27,957 bases of DNA, from positions 1-27,957 of IMG/VR virus record IMGVR_UViG_3300047497_000264; one strand, written 5' to 3'. Position numbers and translations under genes: made by a program. Source of the DNA: a virus. Below are positions 13,619 to 21,438 of this stretch, one piece after another; positions within the stretch are counted from its first letter, which is position 1, and every line of letters starts with the position of its first letter. The notes under the pieces were generated by a model that saw only the letters and a list, made by a program, of their open reading frames with translations, was not told the DNA's origin and searched no databases.

Positions 13619-14953
13619 TTAATTTCGGAACTTGATGAACGACTTCTTCTCAGCGCCGCCGTCGCGTTTCTCAGAGGAAGCGACGGCAAGAGCAGACTGG
13701 CCGCCCGCTGCCGGTGCGGGCTTCGCCGCGGCCGCTTTCGCATTCTTCAACTCGCCGGCCAGCACTTTCGTGAAGGCAACCGCGGCGGTTGCCTTGTCAG
13801 CGCCGGCTTTGAACTGCTCCAGGACAAAGCCCGGATGCTCGGGCGCGATCTCGGCGATCTGCGCGAGGCGAGTTCGCTCGGCTGTGATTCCTTCGGCGCG
13901 AGCCGCGGCAATCTGCGATTCGACCGTGGGAGTTTGCACGGCGGCTGTTTGGACGGCAGGCGGTTGGACAGGAGGCGTTTCAACAGCCGCGGCAGCGACC
14001 GGAGCGGCTGCTTCAGCGTGCTTGGCGCCTTCCGCCACTGCGGGATCGGCCGCGGCCTGAGGTTTGGGGTCCTCGACGACGGGCGCGGCCCCGGCGACCG
14101 GCGCCGGTTCGGCAACTTTCGCTACCGTGCCGGTTCGTGTTCCACTGAATGCGCTGATTTTTCCCGCCATCACGACCCCCGATAATTGTTCGAACACCTC
14201 TTCGATCGAGGCGATCCCGTCGACAAGTCCGAGACTGAGTACTTCGTTTCCCTGCCACACCTGGCCGGTTGCCAGCGCCATTGCCTGGTCGTTTGTCATT
14301 CCACGGCCTTCGGCGACGGCATCGACAAACATCGCGTAGATCGCGTCGATCCCCCTCTGCTGGTCATCGACCTGGGCCTGGGTGACCGGCAATCCATCCA
14401 CGCCCATTCCCTTGAAAGCGCCGGCTTTCACAAGCGTCACTTTCACGCCGTTCTGCGCGTAGAGTTCAGAGCGATCGAGCAAAACGCAGTAGGCTCCGAT
14501 CGATCCCACCCGCGCGGTGCTGTTGCAAAAAACCTTGTCGGCCTGAGCGGCGATCCAGTACGCCCCGCTGCAGCAGGTGTCGCTGATGTAAGCCCACACC
14601 GGCTTGCTGGAGCCGGCAACGACATCCGCCAGGTCCGCGGTCCCCGGGACTTCGCCCCCCGGCGAGTCCACAACTATCAGAGTGGCAAAAACGCTCGGAT
14701 CGTTGACCGCCTGCTGCAAATTTTGTTTCGCTGTGAGAGTGGAGGATCCACCGAACAGCCAGGAGTAGTAGTTGTCGTACTTCAGCAGCGGCCCGGTGAG
14801 ATAAATGATCGCGATGCCGTCCTGCACGTCGTAGGGTTTGGGATCATTCGGATCATCGGTGTCGGTGCTGAAAGCGGACGCGCGTTGCGCGATCGCCTGC
14901 AGCTTCGACTCTTCCATCGCCCAGTGATTGTTGGTGAGAAAGGGGTTAATCAT
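13619..14953 (-). CDS. S49-family prohead protease with scaffold-like C-terminus
   Basis: A 444-aa protein. The start at 14953 has GGAGG nine bases upstream and overlaps the portal stop by eight bases. Residues about 45-260 are a ClpP/SppA-fold serine protease of family S49. DSPGGEVPG forms the oxyanion segment, the nucleophile is S129 in CCSGAYW, and K181 in AGAFKGMG is the likely general base. The tail from about 270 is Ala/Pro/Val-rich and then helical (ITAERTRLAQIAEIAPEHPG), typical of a fused scaffold. By family it matures the prohead and removes the scaffold, as lambda gpC/Nu3 does. The Pro/Val/Gln repeats (PPVQPPAVQTAAVQTPTV) are a flexible linker. Confidence 0.9.
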   Translation of the reverse strand: MINPFLTNNHWAMEESKLQAIAQRASAFSTDTDDPNDPKPYDVQDGIAIIYLTGPLLKYDNYYSWLFGGSSTLTAKQNLQQAVNDPSVFATLIVVDSPGGEVPGTADLADVVAGSSKPVWAYISDTCCSGAYWIAAQADKVFCNSTARVGSIGAYCVLLDRSELYAQNGVKVTLVKAGAFKGMGVDGLPVTQAQVDDQQRGIDAIYAMFVDAVAEGRGMTNDQAMALATGQVWQGNEVLSLGLVDGIASIEEVFEQLSGVVMAGKISAFSGTRTGTVAKVAEPAPVAGAAPVVEDPKPQAAADPAVAEGAKHAEAAAPVAAAAVETPPVQPPAVQTAAVQTPTVESQIAAARAEGITAERTRLAQIAEIAPEHPGFVLEQFKAGADKATAAVAFTKVLAGELKNAKAAAAKPAPAAGGQSALAVASSEKRDGGAEKKSFIKFRN

Positions 14954-16571
14954 CGTCAACGTCCTCCGGGTCTGCGTCGGGATCGTCCGGGATCTCGTCA
15001 TCATCCTCTTCGTCGATGCTGTCGGATGGATCTGCCGGACTGGGCGTCGGCGCCGGAGCGTTGGGATCCTTCATCGCCGATGTCGGGTTCACGTACTGCA
15101 TGAGAGCCTGGCTGTGCAGGACCGGGATGCCGGCAGCGGCGAGCTTCTTGAGTTCCAGCGCACGCCGGGTGATCTGAACGTCGATGTCTTTGCCGTGCGC
15201 CTGCAGCAGGTCTTCGAGCGTGTCCATGTTGGTGTCCATCGCCATCTGGATCGCCTGCAGCTCCTTGATCGGATCGAGAAATGGCCAGGGCTGCGCAATC
15301 CACTTGTGGCTGAACGCGTCGGGATTTTCTTCCAGCAACCCTGCCTTGATGAATTTGCTGATGCGCCACTGGTAAACGCGCTTGAGGTAAGAATCGATGA
15401 AGAACTGCTGCCATCCCTGGAATTTCCGGTACGCCTGGAGCATCGCGGCGCGGCAACTCGCGTAGCTGGTCTTCGAGAAGTCCAGCAGTACGAGTTCCAG
15501 CGGCATTCCGAACGGCAGGCCGGCCAGGCGGACCATCGCCGTGAGATTCTGAGGGAAATTGTGCCCTGGATTGGCGGGATTGATTGGCGTGATCGTGTCG
15601 CCATCGTCCAGATACTGCACCATGCCTGGCTCGATGTTCACCTGCGCCTGGGTCTGGCCGGCCGCGTTGGCGGCGTTGTTGCCCCAGAGTCGTGATTTGT
15701 CTTTCTTGGTGATCGCCAGGCCAAAGCATGCGGCGATTCGAGCGGCCATCAGCGTGGCGATCTTCCAGCCGGCGATCTGGTCGAGTAGCTCGAAGATCGT
15801 GCTGTAAATGGTGACGCCGCGGATTTGCCCGAACCGCTGGCGAAGCGCAACGAAGATGAAATCTTTGGCGGCGACGCGGACCGACTTGGGTTGACCTTTG
15901 TCGGTCTGATCGTCTGATGCCGGCAGCACGTTGATCCAGAATGCGGTGGGCTTTCCGTAGGCGTCAGTCTCGACGCCGAACAGGATGTTGCCCGACTGAT
16001 CGGTTTTCTTATCGGGATCGGTGATGAGGTCCGATTCAATCCCCTGCAGGAAGCCGTCTTTGTCCAGGACAACGCCCACGTCGCCGTCACGGAGGGCCGA
16101 GCGCATGACGGTCTTTTGATGTTCCACCCAGCCAATGCCGGAGATGTCGGCGGATGGGAACCAGGTTTCCATCAGCTTTTTGGCCTGAGTTCGCCATGCA
16201 ACGTTCTTTGCTTTGGTCCACGCCGGGTTGTTTGCAGTGACCTGAAGCTGGAAGCCCTTGGGACCGACGATGTTCTCCACGCTCCGGGAAAGCAGCGCCT
16301 CGGCGATTTCGTTGTTTTTTTCGAGCGTGCGGGCGCGGTTGCGCATCGACTTGAGCGCAACGGCGGACGCATAGCGGAATGCGGGATTGGTTGGTGAAAT
16401 GAACCAGGGCGTGCTAGTGCGGGTGGACATCGCACCCGCGTAGGGTCCGTAGTAGGAACCCGTGCCCGTGCTGGAATCGTCGGCCAGAAACTTCGCGCGT
16501 TCGCGATTGAGCAGCCGGTCGAACCCGCGCTTGGGCGAGATCCAGGAGATTGCTTTGTCGAGCAGATTCAA
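14946..16571 (-). CDS. Portal protein, lambda gpB type
   Basis: A 541-aa protein forming the dodecameric DNA channel at the capsid vertex. The lambda-portal signature begins near residue 80: RARTLEKNNEIAEALLSRSV followed by ENIVGPKGF; then WRTQAKKLMETWF, VEHQKTVMRSALRDGDVGV and a C-terminal acidic tail of about 20 Asp/Glu. The length is close to lambda gpB (533). Upstream in-frame sequence overlaps the gpW gene and has no good signal, so the start is placed at TTG 16571, with GGGGGG ending eight bases before it. The 14-base palindrome containing that G-run is also present at the terminase start. It overlaps the protease gene by 8 bases. Confidence 0.9.
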   Translation of the reverse strand: MNLLDKAISWISPKRGFDRLLNRERAKFLADDSSTGTGSYYGPYAGAMSTRTSTPWFISPTNPAFRYASAVALKSMRNRARTLEKNNEIAEALLSRSVENIVGPKGFQLQVTANNPAWTKAKNVAWRTQAKKLMETWFPSADISGIGWVEHQKTVMRSALRDGDVGVVLDKDGFLQGIESDLITDPDKKTDQSGNILFGVETDAYGKPTAFWINVLPASDDQTDKGQPKSVRVAAKDFIFVALRQRFGQIRGVTIYSTIFELLDQIAGWKIATLMAARIAACFGLAITKKDKSRLWGNNAANAAGQTQAQVNIEPGMVQYLDDGDTITPINPANPGHNFPQNLTAMVRLAGLPFGMPLELVLLDFSKTSYASCRAAMLQAYRKFQGWQQFFIDSYLKRVYQWRISKFIKAGLLEENPDAFSHKWIAQPWPFLDPIKELQAIQMAMDTNMDTLEDLLQAHGKDIDVQITRRALELKKLAAAGIPVLHSQALMQYVNPTSAMKDPNAPAPTPSPADPSDSIDEEDDDEIPDDPDADPEDVDDD

Positions 16572-16573
16572 GA

Positions 16574-16587
16574 ATGCCCCCCGGCAT
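16574..16587 (-). repeat. 14-base palindromic block at the portal start
   Basis: ATGCCGGGGGGCAT on the minus strand, with ATGCC and GGCAT arms, two bases before the TTG start codon. An identical block lies one base before the GTG start of the large terminase. It contains the six-G ribosome-binding run. Confidence 0.7.
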
Positions 16588-16590
16588 CGG

Positions 16591-16812
16591 TTAGACAGGA
16601 TTGTTGAAGCTCGCCAATGCCAGCCCGGTTCCGGTTTGATCGCCCGCGGCCTGCGCGACGCGCTGCTCAAGCGCCAAGACCATCGTCCAGACGGTTTTCA
16701 GATCGGCGCGCGTCATCGTGCGGCCGTTGATGCTGTAACTTTGGCCCTCGGCGATCGCACCCATCGCGTTGCGGTACAGATCCAGGAGCTGCTGGTCAGA
16801 AAGCGACGCCAT
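16591..16812 (-). CDS. gpW-like head completion protein
   Basis: A 73-aa protein with a GGGGGGATGAGGT stretch before its ATG. The sequence LLDLYRNAMGAIAEGQSYSI, then NGRTMTRADLKTV, is the gpW pattern: a helix, a Gly turn, a beta hairpin around SYSINGRTM, and a second helix. In lambda, gpW (68 aa) is needed to add the connector and to let tails join filled heads. Here it sits between the large terminase and portal genes, the same order as A-W-B in lambda. There is a short gap to the terminase stop at 16830. Confidence 0.85.
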   Translation of the reverse strand: MASLSDQQLLDLYRNAMGAIAEGQSYSINGRTMTRADLKTVWTMVLALEQRVAQAAGDQTGTGLALASFNNPV

Positions 16813-16828
16813 ACCTCATCCCCCCTTG

Positions 16829-16863
16829 TCTAAGTGGACGGGTTGCTCGAACGGTTGACTCGG
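16829..16863 (-). repeat. Bipartite 35-bp repeat, copy 2
   Basis: On the minus strand: CCGAGTCAAC, 12 bases, CCGTCCACTTAGA. It forms the last codons and stop of the large terminase (RVNRSSNPST). The outer blocks are identical to the copy at 8602-8636; the middle 12 bases are unrelated. Confidence 0.7.
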
Positions 16864-18728
16864 AGCCACTTTTTGGTGTTGCCGAGCCAGGATGAACTGG
16901 GACGCAGCGCTTGGTTGCGGAGGTTTTTCCGCTGCGCCGCCGCGTCGTCTCTGATCTTCACAAGCGTGGCTTCATCAGGCAGAAGATTCGCCTGGACAAA
17001 GTCGGCCGCCGCGAGCTGGTAGACTTCGCAATCGAACCGATGGTTGGGTGTGCCCGATGAGATCTTCTGCCAGATCGACTTGCCGCTCTTGCGGTCAATC
17101 ACCTTGTGCTCCGATGCCATGTGGCGGAGGTATTCGGGACTCGCGCGGTTGTTGATCAGCCACTTGCCGGAGTGACGGAGCGTCGCCAGCTTGGTTTTGT
17201 AATACTGGGTGTCGATCGTGCCGACGTTGACGCCCAGTTCCTGACTGACCATCTTCCAGGTCATCACTTTCGACGGGAAATAGTCTCGCGCACCCAGCGT
17301 GGGCTTGATCCGCCCATCGCTTTTGCTGAATTCGTAAACCTCATCGGTTCGGTAGCCGGCGTCGATGAACAGCGTGTCAACGCTGAGAACCTCTTCAGAT
17401 GCTTCGATCTGAAAAACCGAATCCAGGCAAATCTTGGTGATGTCACCAAAGGTCGATGCCTCGCCTTCGTGAACAAGCTGGCTGCGGTCATCGCGGCCGT
17501 GGGCACGGATCACGAAATCCAGGTGCGTATCATGGACGTCGACGGTTGCCAGCAGCACACCGGCCCACTTGGGCACGATCCCGGCCGGCGGCGCTGCCGC
17601 CGCCAGTTCCGGTGTGAGCTCATCGAACTTCACCGCGCTGTCGAGGTTTTCAAACACCTCGCCGAGCCACTGATTTTTGAACTCCATCATCGCGCCGTAG
17701 TCGCCCAGCGACCTGACGAACTGGGCGGCCATTCGCGAGAACGAAACCCACGGCGAGTACATCGCACTGATTTGAAAGCCCACGCGCTTCGCCACCGGGC
17801 GGTTGCCGAGCACGCGGCCGGACTTGTCGATCGTCTGATTGTCGCTCAGCCAGACGCCCTGCCTGAGCATCTGAGGTTTTTGTTTTTCGAGGATCGCACC
17901 CTTGCAATGCCGGCATTCGTAAAACGCCGCGTCGGTCTCCAGGATGAAATCAGCTTTCCGCGCCCGGTCCTGGATCGCTTTGATCTCATCGCTGTCAAAA
18001 CGCAGTTGGCCAAACGCCAGCGTCTGGTATCCGTTGCAATAGGGGCAAGGAACGTGGAATTGCCGGTGATCGCCGCATTCGCTGTAGGCGACGGCGATCG
18101 CCCCGTCGGCGGTTGTGGGCGACGAACCCATGATCACCCGGGCCCGGTGCTGGAATGTGCTGGTGCGCTTCCTCGCCAATGGGATCGGAGCGGCATCCCG
18201 CCCGGAGAAGCTCTTGTATTTGTCGACCTCGTCGAGAATGACATATCGGCAGGCCCGCCGTGCCAGCGACTGCGCGGAGCCAGACCAGCCGAGATAAATC
18301 GGCATGGTGTCGAACAGGATGGCGTGTTTGGTGATCGCCTGGCCGTCGTCGCAGAGCAGCTCCTGCAGGCGCGGGCAGTTTTCGATGAGCGGCCGGAGTT
18401 GTTCTTCCACAATGTTGCCGGATTCATCCTCGCTGGGCATCACCAGCAGCATCGGGCCGGGTTCCTGATCTACGCACCAGCCGATCAGATTCTGGATCCC
18501 GGTGGTGAACGCGATCTGCGCGGCCTTGATGACCACGATTTCTTCAACGCAGTCTTCCAGGACCGCGTCGATAATGCCCGCCATGTAGGGAACGCGATCG
18601 CCGCGATACCTTCCAGGCTCTGCGGCAACGCTGCCTGGCAGATAACGGTTCTCATCCCCCCATTCTGAGGGCGTAACCCGCTTGCGCGGCGCGAGCGCCG
18701 CCGATTCCCGTTCGGTGAATACCCCCAC
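16830..18728 (-). CDS. Terminase large subunit, GpA family
   Basis: A 632-aa DNA packaging motor and nuclease. The ATPase domain carries a degenerate Walker A (KAAQIAFTTG, K68), as in lambda gpA, and a Walker B YVILDEVD at 162-169. A zinc site follows (C228/C231 in CPYC and C272/C275 in CRHC). The C-terminal RNase H-fold nuclease shows D397 in VDVH, D456 in FIDAGYRTDEVY and D566 in NHRFDCEVYQLAAAD. Start: GTG at 18728 with GGGGGG four to five bases upstream; an ATG at 18743 would add five residues without a ribosome site. Cos-type packaging is expected from the family. The last ten codons form the bipartite repeat. All key residues are present. Confidence 0.93.
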   Translation of the reverse strand: MGVFTERESAALAPRKRVTPSEWGDENRYLPGSVAAEPGRYRGDRVPYMAGIIDAVLEDCVEEIVVIKAAQIAFTTGIQNLIGWCVDQEPGPMLLVMPSEDESGNIVEEQLRPLIENCPRLQELLCDDGQAITKHAILFDTMPIYLGWSGSAQSLARRACRYVILDEVDKYKSFSGRDAAPIPLARKRTSTFQHRARVIMGSSPTTADGAIAVAYSECGDHRQFHVPCPYCNGYQTLAFGQLRFDSDEIKAIQDRARKADFILETDAAFYECRHCKGAILEKQKPQMLRQGVWLSDNQTIDKSGRVLGNRPVAKRVGFQISAMYSPWVSFSRMAAQFVRSLGDYGAMMEFKNQWLGEVFENLDSAVKFDELTPELAAAAPPAGIVPKWAGVLLATVDVHDTHLDFVIRAHGRDDRSQLVHEGEASTFGDITKICLDSVFQIEASEEVLSVDTLFIDAGYRTDEVYEFSKSDGRIKPTLGARDYFPSKVMTWKMVSQELGVNVGTIDTQYYKTKLATLRHSGKWLINNRASPEYLRHMASEHKVIDRKSGKSIWQKISSGTPNHRFDCEVYQLAAADFVQANLLPDEATLVKIRDDAAAQRKNLRNQALRPSSSWLGNTKKWLRVNRSSNPST

Positions 18729-18729
18729 G

Positions 18730-18743
18730 ATGCCCCCCGGCAT
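18730..18743 (-). repeat. 14-base palindromic block at the terminase start
   Basis: ATGCCGGGGGGCAT, identical to the block at 16574-16587. Its G-run is the likely ribosome-binding site for the GTG start at 18728. Confidence 0.7.
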
Positions 18744-18752
18744 TGGCCAGAA

Positions 18753-18992
18753 TCAAACGGTGGCGATCCGCTCAATGATGGAATCGAGCCGCCGGCACAT
18801 CTGATCGACGGCGATGGTCAGCCCTTCGGCATCGGGATGCCCCGTGATTTCTTCGAGCAGAAGCGTCAGCAGCTCAGTTACTGCAGGCCGGAGCTTCTCC
18901 TTGAGGGTCTGGGGCGCCGCGGCGGTCGCTGGCGACGCGGGTGCGTCGGTTTTTCCGATCGTCGCCACTTCAGTGTCTTTTTTCTTTGCCAT
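18753..18992 (-). CDS. Hypothetical small protein between small and large terminase
   Basis: A 79-aa protein. A basic start (MAKKKDTEVATIG) and an Ala/Pro/Thr linker (residues 15-30) lead to a helical, leucine-rich segment (TELLTLLLEEITGHPDAEG) and a second helix (QMCRRLDSIIERI). GGGAG lies six bases before the ATG. It lies just downstream of the tRNA gene, in the packaging block. A helical-bundle assembly or packaging accessory is possible; no family is recognised. Confidence 0.65.
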   Translation of the reverse strand: MAKKKDTEVATIGKTDAPASPATAAAPQTLKEKLRPAVTELLTLLLEEITGHPDAEGLTIAVDQMCRRLDSIIERIATV

Positions 18993-19012
18993 CTGGCTCT
19001 CCCTGGTAAAAA

Positions 19013-19083
19013 TGCAGGCGCGTGGATTCGAACCACGACCCCGACCTTGCCATGGCCGGATGCTACCGTTGCACTACGCCCGC
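19013..19083 (-). tRNA. tRNA-Ala, anticodon GGC
   Basis: A 71-base cloverleaf folded by eye on the minus strand. Acceptor GCGGGCG/CGCCTGC includes G3:U70, the alanine identity pair. D arm GTGC/GCAT with loop AACGGTA; anticodon arm CGGCC/GGTCG with loop ATGGCAA (anticodon GGC at positions 34-36); short variable loop GGGT; T arm CGTGG/CCACG with loop TTCGAAT; discriminator A; CCA not encoded. The first ten bases overlap the last codons and stop of the small terminase gene, whose TAG is bases 8-10 of the tRNA. It reads GCC and GCU codons and would be released by RNase P from the late transcript. Confidence 0.9.
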
Positions 19084-19550
19084 GATAACTCAGCCAACAC
19101 TTCAATGATCCTGGTCTGCAGCACCGCTTCGATCGTCGGAACGGTCAACCCAGCCAGGCTGGGCGCAACCGCGGCCGGCAGCGCCGCGAATTTGCTGCGA
19201 ATCAGCGCAAACTTCTTCACGTTGTTGCGCTCCTGTTCCTGCCGGTCGACCAGAAGCCCGCGTTCTTTCGCCGATCGCATCTCGTGGAGCTCAGCCATCG
19301 CTGTTTCTTTCCGCAGCTTGGCTTTCTGGAGCTGCTCGGTGATCGGACCGCCCGGCCGGCCGACAGCGCCGGTGATGTTCTTGGACTTCATCCAGGCGGC
19401 GACTTCGTTCTGATCGAACTTGTTTTGTTTGCCCTTCCCCTTTGTTTTCGGTTTGGTGCAGGGGCACCCCTTGCGCACCCAGCTCGCCAGCGTCTGGCGA
19501 TTGATCTCGAAGGCTTCGAGGATGTCGGCCGTTGTTTGTTCGCGCTTCAT
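19074..19550 (-). CDS. Terminase small subunit (probable)
   Basis: A 158-aa DNA-binding protein. The start at 19550 is chosen because its ATG overlaps the upstream stop as ATGA. Residues about 5-30 form a winged or MerR-like helix-turn-helix (TTADILEAFEINRQTLASWV), like lambda Nu1. A basic KPKTKGKGKQNKFDQNEVAA segment follows, then a long charged coiled coil (about 75-115, LQKAKLRKETAMAELHEMRS) and a C-terminal helix. This layout, next to the large terminase, fits cos recognition and motor loading. The stop codon TAG lies inside the tRNA-Ala gene on the same strand, so mRNA end and tRNA 5' end are shared. Confidence 0.8.
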   Translation of the reverse strand: MKREQTTADILEAFEINRQTLASWVRKGCPCTKPKTKGKGKQNKFDQNEVAAWMKSKNITGAVGRPGGPITEQLQKAKLRKETAMAELHEMRSAKERGLLVDRQEQERNNVKKFALIRSKFAALPAAVAPSLAGLTVPTIEAVLQTRIIEVLAELSRA

Positions 19551-19948
19551 CGCTTTGCCAGGTTGAAGAAAAAACGCTCGTTCACCACGACGCGCAGACC
19601 ACGGAATCTTGATGAAAACGGCACCCACGTTTTTTCGCTATCGTGGTATTTGAGAGACAGGCCAAAAGCGGAGATGCGCAAGAAGCCGGCCGATCGCGCG
19701 AACCATCGATTGGTCCAGGGCATTGCGGCCTGCGAATCTTTCCGCATTTGGTCGCAGACAAGCGAATAAAGCCGGGAGTTCCACATTGCATCCAGCATTT
19801 CCCCGAAGGACTTGGGCGGATCTCCCCACGTCCGCAGCGGGTCGGAAGGCGGCGCCACCGGCAGATCGATCCGCTTCCACGCAGAGTGATGCCCGCAGAG
19901 GATCCTGCAGTTGCGCGGGTTAATCCGTCCAAAGTCGATGGAGTTCAT
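19547..19948 (-). CDS. Hypothetical protein upstream of the small terminase
   Basis: A 133-aa protein. The frame is open further upstream but that part overlaps the 72-aa gene, so the ATG at 19948, coupled as ATGA, is preferred. The sequence NPRNCRILCGHHSAWKRIDL hints at a small metal site (Cys, Cys, His, His), but the spacing is not a known motif. The rest is aromatic and basic (AMPWTNRWFARSAGFLRISA, SSRFRGLRVVV). It is also ATGA-coupled to the small terminase. HNH nucleases commonly occupy this position in cos phages, but no complete HNH motif is visible here. Confidence 0.6.
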   Translation of the reverse strand: MNSIDFGRINPRNCRILCGHHSAWKRIDLPVAPPSDPLRTWGDPPKSFGEMLDAMWNSRLYSLVCDQMRKDSQAAMPWTNRWFARSAGFLRISAFGLSLKYHDSEKTWVPFSSRFRGLRVVVNERFFFNLAKR

Positions 19949-20163
19949 CGCCGTCTCGCTTCGGGTCTGAACTTGCCGCGCTTGCGCCAACACTTTTTGC
20001 CCGTGGATTGAGGTCCACGGGTTTCGATGCCGCGCCCCATGAAGGTGTGCAAGCTGTTGCTTGAAAGGCCGCCCGGCGCGTAGGCCGCCCAAGTGACGCC
20101 CAGAAGGCGGAAGAAAAGATCGGACAGCGGGTTCCGGTCAATGGCTCTTGGTTCTTGCGACAT
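19945..20163 (-). CDS. Hypothetical small basic protein
   Basis: A 72-aa protein with AAAGGA before the ATG. The N-terminal part contains DLFFRLLGVTWAAYAPGGLS, possibly amphipathic; the C-terminus is strongly basic (GKKCWRKRGKFRPEARRR), as in nucleic-acid-binding tails. It heads the packaging genes, and the next gene overlaps by four bases. No family recognised. Confidence 0.55.
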   Translation of the reverse strand: MSQEPRAIDRNPLSDLFFRLLGVTWAAYAPGGLSSNSLHTFMGRGIETRGPQSTGKKCWRKRGKFRPEARRR

Positions 20164-20172
20164 GGTGTTCCT

Positions 20173-20670
20173 TTAGGCGGATCGCGTGAGCGCTGTAACG
20201 CGGTAGCCGACAATTCCCGCCGAGGCGGCGAGTTGAAGGTTCTGCGCGGAGCCGCCGGTGACGGGCAGCCCGGCGCCGTTGAAGGTTTGAGCCCAGCTAT
20301 CGGTTGGTGTAATCGCGAGCTGCGAAGGCAGCGCTGCAAAAACAGGGTTTGACCCCCCACCTGGCGTGAGGGTTCCAGTTGAGAGATTCGTGTTTGTGTT
20401 GGTGATGATCAGTGCCGTGACATGCGCGACGGTGAGCGAGGCGCCCATCACATCCACCAGCGATGCAACGTTGATCACCACAGGCGTGCCCGCTGAGACG
20501 TTGCCCACCGTTGTGTATGACCCGTCCGACTGGCCGACCGCTGACCCGAAGGTCATAGACACGTTGTTCTGATCGGCGATGAAAGTGTTTCCACTCACAG
20601 TGGGCAACGATGACGCGATCGCAGCCTGAATCTTGAGGTTGCAGGAGATCGATGAGAGGATGCTGCCCAT
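20173..20670 (-). CDS. Hypothetical virion protein, first gene of the late structural run
   Basis: A 165-aa protein without a signal peptide. Ala/Ser/Thr/Val-rich, with beta-strand pattern throughout (SMTFGSAVGQSDGSYTTVG; NPVFAALPSQLAITPTDSWA; AGIVGYRVTALTRSA). The style resembles decoration or fibre proteins rather than a regulator. AAGGG precedes the ATG. A 133-base gap upstream could hold its promoter. Function unknown. Confidence 0.6.
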   Translation of the reverse strand: MGSILSSISCNLKIQAAIASSLPTVSGNTFIADQNNVSMTFGSAVGQSDGSYTTVGNVSAGTPVVINVASLVDVMGASLTVAHVTALIITNTNTNLSTGTLTPGGGSNPVFAALPSQLAITPTDSWAQTFNGAGLPVTGGSAQNLQLAASAGIVGYRVTALTRSA

Positions 20671-20803
20671 TTTTTGCCCTTGTTGATGTATTAATTAGCG
20701 CCGAATTCTTAAATCGGCCGACCAAATGGCTCGCCAACCGTTATGGTTTTTGCCTCGGGAGAGAACCTATGCCCCCTATGTCTCCGCGTCATGTTGTCAC
20801 ACG
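20671..20803 (-). promoter_or_regulatory. Intergenic gap, possible late promoter
   Basis: The largest gap inside the minus-strand run. On the minus strand TTGGCG and TTTAAG are separated by 18 bases, followed by an AT-rich stretch (CTAATTAATACATCAAC) before the structural gene. The match to a sigma-70 promoter is weak; a promoter for the nearby sigma-like protein is equally possible. No open frame is supported. Confidence 0.3.
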
Positions 20804-20968
20804 TCATTGTGGCAGCCTTTCGCGGCGTCCCGCATTGCGAATCTCGGCGACCAGAAAGTCAAATAGGACAGCGACTCCCGTTCCCACGAACACCGGATGA
20901 GGTGCTCCGCATGCGATCGCAATCACCGTGACGACGGCCGAAACCAACATGCTTTCGATGATCTTCAT
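20804..20968 (-). CDS. Small membrane protein, holin candidate
   Basis: A 54-aa protein. The ATG at 20968 overlaps the preceding stop as ATGA. A hydrophobic segment runs from about residue 7 to 43, with a small break (CGAPHPVFVG) in the middle that could make a tight two-helix hairpin. The C-terminus is short and basic (RNAGRRERLPQ). Size and topology fit a holin or other phage membrane protein; it sits two genes after the secreted hydrolase. No family can be named. Confidence 0.55.
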   Translation of the reverse strand: MKIIESMLVSAVVTVIAIACGAPHPVFVGTGVAVLFDFLVAEIRNAGRRERLPQ

Positions 20969-21438
20969 GGGCAACTCATCTCCAGACTGAGGCCGCGCAG
21001 ATGTGCGATTGCTTCGCGGATGCGCTTCCACACCGCATGCGTGGTGATTCCTTCGGCGGCCGCGATGACCGACGCGCTGTTGCCGGCAAGATGGAGGTCC
21101 ACGGTCCGGCGCTCCTTGGGTGACAGCGATGCCATGTGCGTGTGAAGAAAGTCAGCGCCATCGGGTTCACTTGGTGGCAACTGCGCTTCGCGCTCATCAG
21201 ACAGCTCACAAGGCATCGGACGTTTCTTCAGCAGGAGATTGAACACGGCGCGTTGCATGCAAGCGCGAAGAATGCGGCGCTTGGTGCGTCTGTTTTTGGC
21301 TTCAGCTTTTCTCAGCTCTGCGAGACCGGCGACGTACGCCTGCTGCACGCAGTCTTCGGCGCTTTCACTATCCCCGCGGTTGGGCTTGATTTCCGAAACC
21401 ACGTATTTCGCGAAGCCGATCAGCTCGATGTCATTCAT
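20965..21438 (-). CDS. Sigma-factor-like late regulator
   Basis: A 157-aa protein resembling a small ECF-like sigma factor. Residues 1-75 hold a sigma region 2-like helical part (GDSESAEDCVQQAYVAGLAE), RRILRACMQRAVFNLLLKKR being its second helix. After an acidic linker, residues about 100-150 form region 4 (SLSPKERRTVDLHLAGNSAS, then an HTH ending WKRIREAIAHL). It may activate late transcription, like RinA or other phage sigma-like activators. It is ATGA-coupled to genes on both sides. A second, split copy of the same type lies at 23700-24180. Confidence 0.7.
   Translation of the reverse strand: MNDIELIGFAKYVVSEIKPNRGDSESAEDCVQQAYVAGLAELRKAEAKNRRTKRRILRACMQRAVFNLLLKKRPMPCELSDEREAQLPPSEPDGADFLHTHMASLSPKERRTVDLHLAGNSASVIAAAEGITTHAVWKRIREAIAHLRGLSLEMSCP

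Noticed and set aside
12608-14185. Plus-strand frame of 525 codons across capsid and protease genes
   Set aside because: Antisense to two supported genes, Arg/Gly-rich, no domain and no ribosome site of its own.
17106-18668. Long plus-strand frame of 520 codons opposite the large terminase
   Set aside because: It is antisense to a gene with complete motifs; such frames are common in GC-rich DNA and its composition (Arg, His, Gly rich) is typical of a shadow.
19013-19083. tRNA gene as the prophage attachment site
   Set aside because: It lies in the middle of the packaging genes, far from the recombinase, and structural genes continue on both sides without a break.
19547-19948. HNH endonuclease beside the terminase
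   Set aside because: The CGHH segment is suggestive and the location is usual for HNH genes, but the His-Asn-His pattern is incomplete.
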